The notes under the pieces are model-generated. The model saw only the letters and a program-made list of their open reading frames with translations. It did no database searches and was not told the DNA's origin. This document shows, one piece after another, positions 7,534 through 14,300 of a stretch of 14,666 bases of DNA (the first letter of the stretch is position 1; the number at the start of each line of letters is the position of its first letter). A program made the translations under genes and the position numbers. Source of the DNA: Anaerolineae bacterium (GTDB taxonomy: Bacteria; Chloroflexota; Anaerolineae; B4-G1); the NCBI GenBank assembly GCA_027079895.1, contig JALWUZ010000539.1, positions 1 through 14,666 on the forward strand, given 5' to 3'.

Positions 7534-7538
7534 CCTCC
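7534..7538 (-). promoter_or_regulatory. Ribosome binding site fixing the Lrp start
   Basis: GGAGG, 4 bases before the ATG at 7529. It is the deciding evidence against the longer frame from 7598. Confidence 0.75.
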
Positions 7539-7547
7539 AACGGGGCC

Positions 7548-7576
7548 ATTATAGCACAAATCGGCACGAACGTCAA
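7548..7576 (-). promoter_or_regulatory. Sigma70-type promoter of the Lrp-led cluster
   Basis: On the minus strand, -35 TTGACG (7576-7571), a 17-base spacer, and a perfect -10 TATAAT (7553-7548) with an extended TGC in front. The predicted transcription start is near 7541, leaving a leader of about 12 bases. This is the only strong promoter seen for the minus-strand metabolic genes. Confidence 0.85.
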
Positions 7577-7595
7577 ACATTTCGTGCCGATTTGT
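7556..7595 (-). promoter_or_regulatory. Perfect 15-base inverted repeat over the -35 box: candidate Lrp operator
   Basis: ACAAATCGGCACGAA (7556-7570) and its exact reverse complement TTCGTGCCGATTTGT (7581-7595) flank a 10-base centre that contains the -35 TTGACG; one arm fills most of the promoter spacer and the other lies just upstream. A protein bound to both arms would block RNA polymerase, so autorepression by the Lrp protein encoded 27 bases downstream is the simplest reading (inference). As RNA from kinase-gene read-through it would form a stable hairpin 43 bases after the kinase stop, but no U-tract follows, so a terminator role is secondary at best. Confidence 0.8.
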
Positions 7596-7637
7596 CACAA
7601 AGACCGTCTTGGCAGTGACGAATCGTGACCACCCGCC

Positions 7638-9530
7638 TCAGTCGGGAATCTCCAACTCCACGATGAGGATGCTGTCGGACTCGACCTCCGTTTGGCCCGG
7701 ATCCGTCACCGGCAGGCGTGCGCCCGGCTGCCCGTCGGGGTACATGCCGGTGCGCAGTTGATACTTCCCGGCCTGGATGTCGCTCGGAATCGGGACCTGG
7801 TGCGGGTCGGCGACTACCAATCCCGGCGACCAAGTGCTCGTCGGGCTGATGGGGCCTTTGTCCTGCTGCGACACCAGCCGCCCGTCGGGCCCAATCAGGT
7901 GGACGAAGACGATGTAGTTGACATCGGTCGCCCGCAGCACCTGCCAGCGCAGCGTGACCCCAATCACCCCGCCCGGCGGGAACTGCTCCTGCCGCAAGTC
8001 CGCGCTTTCCAGGATGAAAGTCTCCGCCAGATTCACCTCCAGCGGGATGGGAACCGCGACCCCGCCGCTGACCGTCAGCGTGACCACATCTCCGGCGTGC
8101 AACGTCGTCCCCTCCTCCGGCTCCTGCTCGATGACCATCCCCCGCACCGCGCGGCTCCAGACCTCCTCCACAGTGACGTTCAGCCCGTCCGATTCGAGCC
8201 CGCCCCGCACCATCTCGACCGGATAGCCGGTCACGTTCGGCATCGTCAACTCCCGGCCGGGCCCGTTGATGACGACGGAGACCGTGCCCCCCAGCGGCAG
8301 CAACTCGCCGGGGGCCGGCTCCTGCTCCAGCACCACCCCGCCGGCGGCGGTGGGGTCGTCCCGCTCCTCCCGCACCACGAACTGCAACCCCTTCTGCTCG
8401 ACGACCCGGCGGGCCTCCTCCTGGGGGACGAGGAGCACATCCGGCACCGCCACCAACTCCACCGCCGGCGTGAACGTCGCCAGCGGCGTCGGCGTGACCT
8501 GAGGCAGCACCGGCGGCGTGACGCTCGTATACGCCCGATAGACCATCAGCCACAGCGGAATCAGCCCCACCACGGCGAGGAAGGCGATCGCTCCCAGCAC
8601 CCAGGCCAACCGGTCGCCGCCCCCCGTCGCCGCCGGTGTGGAGGGCGCGGACGGCGGCGCGGCGGCCGGCGGCACGGACGGGATGGCCGGCTGATACCCG
8701 GTTCGCTGCTCGCTCTGACGGCGGTACTCGACCAGCACGTGCCGCAACTGCTCCGCCGTGCGGTAGCGGGCCGCCGGCTCCTTGGAGAGCACCTTGCTGA
8801 CGATCCACTCCAACCGCGCCGGCACCTGTGGATTGTGCGCAGACAGCGGCGGTGGCTCCTCCCGCATGTGCTTCAACGCCAACGCCGTCGGATTATCCGC
8901 GCGGAAGGGGGGCTCGCCGCTCAACATCTCGTACAGCACGACCCCGATACTGTAGACATCGGCGGCCGGAGTAGGGGGCTCACCGGCGGCCTGCTCCGGC
9001 GCGAGGTACAGCGGACTGCCCCACACCGTCTCCGACTCGGTGACGCCGGACTCCGAAAGGGCCCGCGCGATGCCGAAATCGGTCACTTTGGCCCGTCCGT
9101 CGGGCGTCACCAACACGTTCTGCGGCTTCACGTCGCAGTGGATGATGCCCACCTTGTGCGCGTGCCCCACTCCGGCGCAGATTTGGATGGCGATCTCCAC
9201 CGCCTCGTCCACCCCCAGCCGTCCCCTCTGGCGGATGAGGGTCTTCAAGTCCTGACCGGCCACGTACTCCATCACGATATAGTGCCATTCCCCGTCCTGC
9301 CCCACATCGTACACCGTGACCACGTTGGGATGGTCGAGTTTGGCCGCTGCGCGGGCCTCCCGTTGAAAGCGGGCCAGGAAAGCCGGGTCGCTGGCGTACT
9401 CCTCCCGGAGCACCTTGACCGCCACCTGCCGCTGCAACAGCGTATCCAACCCCCGGTAGACGACCGCCATCCCGCCGGAGCCCACCATCTCCAACAAGCG
9501 GTAACGACCGTTGAGCGTCACAGATTCCAT
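7638..9530 (-). CDS. pknB: Membrane Ser/Thr protein kinase with PASTA domains (PknB/PrkC type) and an extra C-terminal domain
   Basis: A 630-residue kinase. Catalytic domain about 10-268: glycine loop GSGGMAVV (17-24), ATP lysine AVKV (K39), catalytic loop HCDVKPQN (D133, K135, N138), DFG at 151-153, APE at 177-179. Arg of the usual HRD is Cys (C132), making it a non-RD kinase. A Pro/Ala-rich linker (281-300) leads to one transmembrane helix (about 308-332), so the remainder is outside the cell. Two PASTA domains follow (about 360-422 and 428-488), known to sense peptidoglycan fragments in this family. Residues about 497-628 form a further beta-rich domain with FVHLIGPDGRLVSQ (542-555) and AGKYQLRTGMYPDG (587-600), resembling a sandwich domain often at the end of Chloroflexota membrane proteins (from memory). 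GGGGAGA precedes the ATG at 9530. Own promoter; the gene downstream has a separate promoter. Confidence 0.95.
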   Translation of the reverse strand: MESVTLNGRYRLLEMVGSGGMAVVYRGLDTLLQRQVAVKVLREEYASDPAFLARFQREARAAAKLDHPNVVTVYDVGQDGEWHYIVMEYVAGQDLKTLIRQRGRLGVDEAVEIAIQICAGVGHAHKVGIIHCDVKPQNVLVTPDGRAKVTDFGIARALSESGVTESETVWGSPLYLAPEQAAGEPPTPAADVYSIGVVLYEMLSGEPPFRADNPTALALKHMREEPPPLSAHNPQVPARLEWIVSKVLSKEPAARYRTAEQLRHVLVEYRRQSEQRTGYQPAIPSVPPAAAPPSAPSTPAATGGGDRLAWVLGAIAFLAVVGLIPLWLMVYRAYTSVTPPVLPQVTPTPLATFTPAVELVAVPDVLLVPQEEARRVVEQKGLQFVVREERDDPTAAGGVVLEQEPAPGELLPLGGTVSVVINGPGRELTMPNVTGYPVEMVRGGLESDGLNVTVEEVWSRAVRGMVIEQEPEEGTTLHAGDVVTLTVSGGVAVPIPLEVNLAETFILESADLRQEQFPPGGVIGVTLRWQVLRATDVNYIVFVHLIGPDGRLVSQQDKGPISPTSTWSPGLVVADPHQVPIPSDIQAGKYQLRTGMYPDGQPGARLPVTDPGQTEVESDSILIVELEIPD

Positions 9531-9560
9531 CCGACTCTCCCCCTCTCACCTGATGCGCCC

Positions 9561-9588
9561 ATTGTACCCCAAATCCCCGACTCGACAA
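9561..9588 (-). promoter_or_regulatory. Candidate promoter of the PASTA kinase gene
   Basis: On the minus strand, -35 TTGTCG (9588-9583, 4 of 6 consensus), a 16-base spacer and -10 TACAAT (9566-9561, 5 of 6). The predicted transcription start is near 9554, about 24 bases before the start codon. Confidence 0.6.
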
Positions 9589-9599
9589 GAATCGAGTCG
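9578..9599. repeat. 8-base inverted repeat overlapping the kinase -35 box
   Basis: CGACTCGA (9578-9585) and TCGAGTCG (9592-9599) around a 6-base centre. The left arm overlaps the -35 hexamer of the kinase promoter, an ordinary position for a repressor site. Confidence 0.5.
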
Positions 9600-9679
9600 A
9601 GTTGAGATGAAGTGCGCCGGGTAGGCGATGGCAATGCCATCGCCTACCCTTTTGGCTATGAGAAAGCCCTGTCGAGTTG
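9596..9679. repeat. 9-base direct repeat GTCGAGTTG flanking a 66-base segment
   Basis: Copies at 9596-9604 and 9671-9679. The core GTCGAGT also occurs inverted at 9580-9586. One copy touches the antiporter -35, another the kinase -35, so this may be a shared operator word; alternatively the two direct copies could be the target duplication of a tiny element containing the palindrome at 9619-9649. Confidence 0.4.
9619..9649. repeat. 31-base perfect palindrome (15-base arms, 1-base centre) between divergent promoters
   Basis: GGGTAGGCGATGGCA (9619-9633) and TGCCATCGCCTACCC (9635-9649) are exact reverse complements. TTTT follows on the plus strand, so it could terminate plus-strand transcription, but no plus-strand gene precedes it. 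Its form is that of a dispersed REP-like or MITE-like intergenic palindrome, or of an insulator between the kinase and antiporter promoters. Confidence 0.7.
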
Positions 9680-9704
9680 CTAGAAGCCGGAGGCATGCTA
9701 TAAT
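9677..9704 (+). promoter_or_regulatory. Promoter of the antiporter gene
   Basis: -35 TTGCTA (9677-9682, 4 of 6), a 16-base spacer, and a perfect -10 TATAAT (9699-9704) with extended TGC at 9696-9698. Predicted start near 9711, about 24 bases before the ATG at 9735, whose ribosome site is GGGGAGG. Confidence 0.7.
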
Positions 9705-9734
9705 CTCCTCACCGGAGCACACGGGGAGGACACT

Positions 9735-10778
9735 ATGCAACTGATCAACTGGCTGCTCATCCTGATACCCATCGGACTGGTCTCCCGCTACCTGAACGGG
9801 CCGCCGATGCTGACCTTCACCGCCGCCGCGCTGGGGGTGATTCCCCTGGCGAAGATCATCGGCGACGCCACCGAAGACCTGGCCGTCCACACCGGGCCGC
9901 GCGTCGGCGGGCTGCTCAACGCCACCCTGGGCAACGCCGCCGAACTGATCATCACCTTCTTCGCCATCCGCGCCGGACTGCTGGACCTGGTCAAAGCCTC
10001 CATCACCGGCTCCATCATCGGCAACCTGCTCCTGGTGCTGGGAGTGAGCATCATCGCCGGCGGCGTGCGCCACGGCATCCAGAAGTTCGACCGCGAGCGG
10101 GCCGGGCTGGATTCCACGATGTTGATCCTGGCGATCATCGCCCTGGGAGTGCCCTCCCTCTTCAGTCACGCCATCGAGTCGTCGAGCCACATCGCCGTCG
10201 AGTACCTCAGCCTCGGCGTGGCGGTCGCCATGATGGTCATCTATGGCCTGGGGCTGCTGTACTCCTTCACCGCCGTCACCCCGCTGACCCACCCGCCGGT
10301 CCCGGGCGCGGCCACCTGGTCGGTCAAGAAGGCCCTCTCCGTCCTCTTCCTGGCGACGGTCTTCATCGCCTGGATGAGCGAGGTACTGGTAGGCTCCGTC
10401 GAGTCGGTGCTGGTCAGCCTGGGCTGGACCGAGTTCTTCCTCGGCGTCGTCATCATCCCCATCGTGGGGAACGTGGCGGAGCACCTGGTAGCGGTTCAGG
10501 TGGCCCTGAAGGACAAGATGGACCTCAGCCTGGAGATCTCGATCGGCTCCAGCCTGCAAGTAGCCCTCTTCGTCGCCCCGGTGCTGGTCTTCCTCAGCCT
10601 GGCGATGGGCAACCCGCTGACGCTGGTCTTCAATCAATTCGAGTTGATCGCCCTCGCCGCGGCCGCCCTCATCTCCGCCCTCGTCGCCCTGGATGGGGAA
10701 TCGAATTGGATGGAGGGGGCGCAGTTGCTGGCGGTCTACCTCATCCTGGCGATGGCCTTCTTCTTCCTCCCGTCCTGA
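9735..10778 (+). CDS. Ca2+/cation:H+ antiporter of the CaCA superfamily (CAX/ChaA type)
   Basis: A 347-residue inner-membrane exchanger, close to the usual length for bacterial CAX proteins, with about eleven hydrophobic segments. It has the two inverted halves of the family, each with its cation-binding signature: NATLGNAAELI at 62-72 (E70) followed by the GSIIGNLLLVLG block at 92-103, and GNVAEHLVA at 245-253 (E249) followed by GSSLQVALFVAP at 271-282. These glutamates bind and release Ca2+ in exchange for protons, so the likely role is expulsion of Ca2+ or of other cations. An acidic or polar loop lies around 145-155 in place of the long acidic helix of some relatives. GGGGAGG is 5 bases before the ATG. 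ruvX begins 11 bases after its stop. Family certain; ion preference not determinable. Confidence 0.94.
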   Translation: MQLINWLLILIPIGLVSRYLNGPPMLTFTAAALGVIPLAKIIGDATEDLAVHTGPRVGGLLNATLGNAAELIITFFAIRAGLLDLVKASITGSIIGNLLLVLGVSIIAGGVRHGIQKFDRERAGLDSTMLILAIIALGVPSLFSHAIESSSHIAVEYLSLGVAVAMMVIYGLGLLYSFTAVTPLTHPPVPGAATWSVKKALSVLFLATVFIAWMSEVLVGSVESVLVSLGWTEFFLGVVIIPIVGNVAEHLVAVQVALKDKMDLSLEISIGSSLQVALFVAPVLVFLSLAMGNPLTLVFNQFELIALAAAALISALVALDGESNWMEGAQLLAVYLILAMAFFFLPS

Positions 10779-10789
10779 GCGAGCCGGAT

Positions 10790-11224
10790 ATGCGCGTCCT
10801 GGGACTGGACATCGGCGAGCGGCGGATTGGCATCGCCTTGAGCGACCCTTCCGGCACGCTGGCCCGCCCGCTGCAAACCCTGGTGCGGAGTTCACGGCCG
10901 GCGGACTTCGCCGCCCTCGCCGCCCTGGTCGCCGAGCACGAGGTGGAACTGGTCGTCGTGGGCCGCCCCTTGAGCCTGGACGGGAGCGAAGGCCCTCAAG
11001 CCCGCCGCATCGCGCGGTACGCGGACGCGCTGGCCGCCCACCTCCCCGTGCCGGTGGTCTTTTGGGATGAGCGGTTCACGACCGTTGAGGCGGAGGAAAT
11101 CCTCCGGCGTAACCGTCGCCGGCGGAAGCGGGCCGACCGGGCCGACGTGGACGCCGTCGCCGCCGCTCTGATCTTGCAGCGTTACCTGGACCGGCAAATT
11201 GGCAACTTCCGCCACCTGTGCTAA
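10790..11224 (+). CDS. ruvX: RuvX/YqgF-type Holliday-junction resolvase-like RNase H-fold protein
   Basis: A 144-residue member of the YqgF family, whose members act as putative Holliday-junction nucleases and, in E. coli, in maturation of the 16S rRNA 5' end. Seen: first strand LGLDIGERRIGIALSD (4-19, metal ligand D7), VVVGRPLSLDGSEGPQA (55-71), WDERFTT (92-98, E94), and DVDAVAAALILQRYL (119-133, D121). The conserved acidic residues of the RNase H fold are all present, so it is probably active. The frame extends upstream to 10706 inside the antiporter gene, but the homologous N-terminus begins at MRVLGLD (10790), which is chosen; the ribosome site is weak. It shares a transcript with the antiporter. 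The promoter of the next gene is embedded in its 3' end. Confidence 0.93.
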   Translation: MRVLGLDIGERRIGIALSDPSGTLARPLQTLVRSSRPADFAALAALVAEHEVELVVVGRPLSLDGSEGPQARRIARYADALAAHLPVPVVFWDERFTTVEAEEILRRNRRRRKRADRADVDAVAAALILQRYLDRQIGNFRHLC

Positions 11225-11227
11225 AAT
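11199..11227 (+). promoter_or_regulatory. Promoter of the membrane sensor gene, inside the end of ruvX
   Basis: -35 TTGGCA (11199-11204, 5 of 6), a 17-base spacer and -10 TAAAAT (11222-11227, 5 of 6) with an extended TGC at 11219-11221. The -10 box overlaps the ruvX stop codon. Predicted start near 11234, giving a leader of about 70 bases. Confidence 0.72.
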
Positions 11228-11253
11228 AGCCTGTGGGTGGGTAAGTAGCCTGT
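11227..11253 (+). repeat. Short direct repeat TAGCCTGT at the sensor transcription start
   Basis: TAGCCTGT occurs at 11227-11234 and 11246-11253, 19 bases apart, across the predicted start site. About two helical turns separate the copies, which would suit a dimeric regulator, but an 8-base word may also repeat by chance. Confidence 0.25.
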
Positions 11254-11293
11254 ACGGGCATCTCTGGGCGGGAGAACCGGTTATCGAAAGAAC

Positions 11294-11300
11294 GAGGTGA
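11294..11300 (+). promoter_or_regulatory. Ribosome binding site fixing a GTG start for the sensor
   Basis: GAGGTGA, 4 bases before the GTG at 11305. It is strongly complementary to the 16S anti-Shine-Dalgarno and supports the GTG, since no in-frame ATG with a ribosome site precedes the first membrane helix. Confidence 0.75.
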
Positions 11301-11304
11301 TAGC

Positions 11305-14300
11305 GTGGAAGACACGAGCAGCCCCCCAACCCACCGCAGCCTCTGGCGCACGTCGCCTCCGAAAGTCTGGCTAGTCGCCGCGATCGTCGTCCTGACGATC
11401 ATCCTCCTGCTCGCCGCCGCCTTCTCCGCTCTGAAATTCCGCCGCCAACCTTTCCTGGGCCTGTTCACCGAGCAGACGCTGGTCATCAACGGGGTTGGCG
11501 AGCGGGAGTGGAGCGGATACGCCGCCGGGCTCCACATCCCGGAGCGCATCCTGGCCCTCGACGGGCACCCCCTGGCCGATTCCGCCGACCTGTGGCGCAC
11601 CCTGTCCCGCTACTCCCCCGGCGATACCGTCGTGCTGACGGTGCGCGACGAGCGCACCGGCGCGACCCGTGACGTCGCCGTCCGCCTGACCACCCTCCCG
11701 CCCGACGCCTTCCTCAACTTCTTCATCCTCCCCTACACCATCGGCATCATCTACCTGGGGATTGGGCTGTGGGTCTTCCTCATGCAACGTCACCAGGACG
11801 CCGGACTGGTCTTCACCCTCCTGTGCGCGGTGCTCGCCCTGGACATGGGCCTGCTCTTCGACCTGTACACCCTCCACATGCTGTCCTGGTTCTGGGTCGT
11901 CGCGATGGCGATGACCGGCAGCGTGATTTTCCACCTGGCCCTGATGTTCCCCCAGCGGGTGCGCTTCCTGACGAAAGTCCCCTGGCTGCGCGGCCTGGTC
12001 TACATCCCCGGCCTGGCGTTGGTCGCCATCAACGCCTTCACATTCCGGGACATGGAGTCCCCCATCGCCTACTTCAACACCTGGTTCGCCAACTACCTTT
12101 TCCTGAGCGTGGGGGTAATCTTCATGCTGGGGATGATGGTGTACCGGTACATCCGCTCCGAATCCCCCGTCGCCCAGGCGCAGGCCCGCATCACCCTGTG
12201 GGGCGGATTGCTCGCCTTCCTCCCCCTCGTCCTGTGGTTCGTCACTTCCCACTTCGCCCCCTTGTCATCCGACTGGGCCAGTTTCCGCCCGACGTTCTTC
12301 CTCCCCTGGCTGATTCTCTTCCCGCTCTCCATCGCCTACGCCATCATGCGCTACCGCCTGTTCGACGTCAACCTGATGATCCGGCGGGGCATCGTCTACA
12401 CGGTGCTCAGCGTGCTGGTGGTGGGCGGTTACTTCGCCGTCATTTACCTCTTGAGCCTCCTGTTCGGCGTCTCGCTCCAGGCCAATCACCCCGTCAGCCT
12501 GGGCCTGCTGGTGCTCATCCTGGCCCTGTTCCTCAACCCGGCCCGCGTGCGCCTGCAACGGTTCGTAGACCGCATGTTTCTGGGCGAGGCGGTAGACCAT
12601 CACCGAATCATCCGCCGCTTCGCCGACCGCATCGCCGGCATCACCGACTTGGCCTCGGTGCTGCGCGTGCTGGACGAGACGCTGGAGGAGGGATGGAAGT
12701 TGCAGGCCGCCGCCCTGTTCCTGTACGCTCCCAACCAGGGCCGCTACGTCCCCTACCCCATCGGCGGGGGGGAACCGCCGCCGGTCACTTTCGGGCCGGA
12801 GAGCACGCTGGCCCGGATGATGACCCAGCACCCCCACAGCATCTACCTCTACAAAGACCGCCCGTTGCCGGATGAGTTGGCGGACGACCGGGAGCAGTTG
12901 GACGCGCTCCGCCCCGCGCTCCTCATCCCCGTGCCGCAGCGCGGCTGGCTGGCCCTGGGCCCCAAGCGGAGCGGTGCGCCGTTCTCCTCCGAGGACTTGA
13001 ACACGTTGGAATCGCTGGGCTCTCAAGTGGCCGTCGCCCTGGAGAAGGCCCGCCTGTTCACCGACCTGGAACATCGGATGACGGAGGTGGACGCCCTGCG
13101 CTGGGTAGGACAGGCGGTCAGTTTCGAGATGGAAGTGGACGACCTGATGGAGTTGGTCTACGCCCAGGCCAGCCGCGTCCTGGACACGCGGAACTTCTAC
13201 ATCGCCCTGTACAACCCCGAAAAGGAGACCCTCTCCTTCGCCTTCTACGTCGAAAACGGGGAGCGGCGGTACGTGGAGAAGGAGTGGCCGGTGGACGTGG
13301 GGCTCTCCGGCGAGGTCGTGCGCACCGCCCAGCCGCTCCGAACCGACGATTACGTCCAGGAGTGCCGACGGCGCGGCGTGCGCATCAGCGGCCGTCCGGG
13401 GCGGGCCTGGATGGGCGCTCCCCTCAACGCCGGCGACCAGGTCATCGGCGTGATGGTCGTCTCCAGTTTCGACCCCCAGGTCACTTTCAGCGAGGAGCAG
13501 TTGCGCTTCTTCGCCACCATCGCCGACCAGGCGGCGGCGATTCTGGACAAGGCCCGCCTGTACCGCGAGATGGAGGAGCGGGCCCGCCAGTTGGAGGCCC
13601 TCAACGAGGTCGGCAACGTCATCACCTCGACGCTCGACCTGGAGCGCGTGTTGCAGTTGATTATGGAGAAAGCGGTGGAACTGCTCCAGGCCGAGGCCGG
13701 CTCCCTCGTCCTGGTGGATCAGGAGACCGGCGAGTTAGTCTTCGCCGTCACCGCCGGGCCCTCCTCCGCCGACCTGGTGGGGACGCGGCTGCCGCCGGGG
13801 ACCGGCGTCGTCGGCACGGTGGTGAACACCATCAAGCCGGTCATCATCCGCGACGCCCAGAGCGACCGGCGTTGGTATCAGGATTTGGACGATAGTTTCG
13901 TCACCCGCTCCATCATCGCCGTGCCGATGGTCAGTCGGGGGCAGGCCATCGGGGTCATCGAACTGCTCAACCGCCGCGACGGGGCCCCCTTCGACGATGA
14001 CGACGAGCGGCTCCTGACCGCCTTCGCCACCAACGCCGCCGTCTCGATCGAGAACGCCCGCCTCTTCACCCGCACCGACCAGGCCCTGGCCGCGCGGGTC
14101 GAGGAACTTTCGATGATGCAGCGCATTGACCGGGAACTGAACGCCACGCTGGACTACGAGCGAGTGATGAGCCTGACGCTGGACTGGGCTCTGCGCGTCA
14201 CCGGCGCGGACATCGGCGTGGTGGCCGTCGTGGACGAGGAGGATGGGGAGTACCGAATGCGTTTCCTGTCCAGCCGCGGCTACCCGGAGGGCTCCCTGCC

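Noticed and set aside
7556..7595. Inverted repeat as an intrinsic terminator of the kinase gene
   Set aside because: No U-tract follows on either strand, and its centre and arm coincide exactly with a -35 box and promoter spacer.
7530..7598. Longer N-terminus of the Lrp regulator from the ATG at 7598
   Set aside because: It would place the promoter and operator palindrome inside the coding region; the ATG at 7529 has a ribosome site and starts where family members start.
10706..10789. 28-residue N-terminal extension of RuvX
   Set aside because: It lies inside the antiporter gene, is Gly/Pro-rich, and the conserved first strand begins at 10790.
9546..10895. 449-codon minus-strand open frame opposite the antiporter
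   Set aside because: Composition is rich in Asp, Gln, Gly and Arg without hydrophobic core or motif, and it lies entirely antisense to the convincing antiporter gene and across the divergent promoter region.
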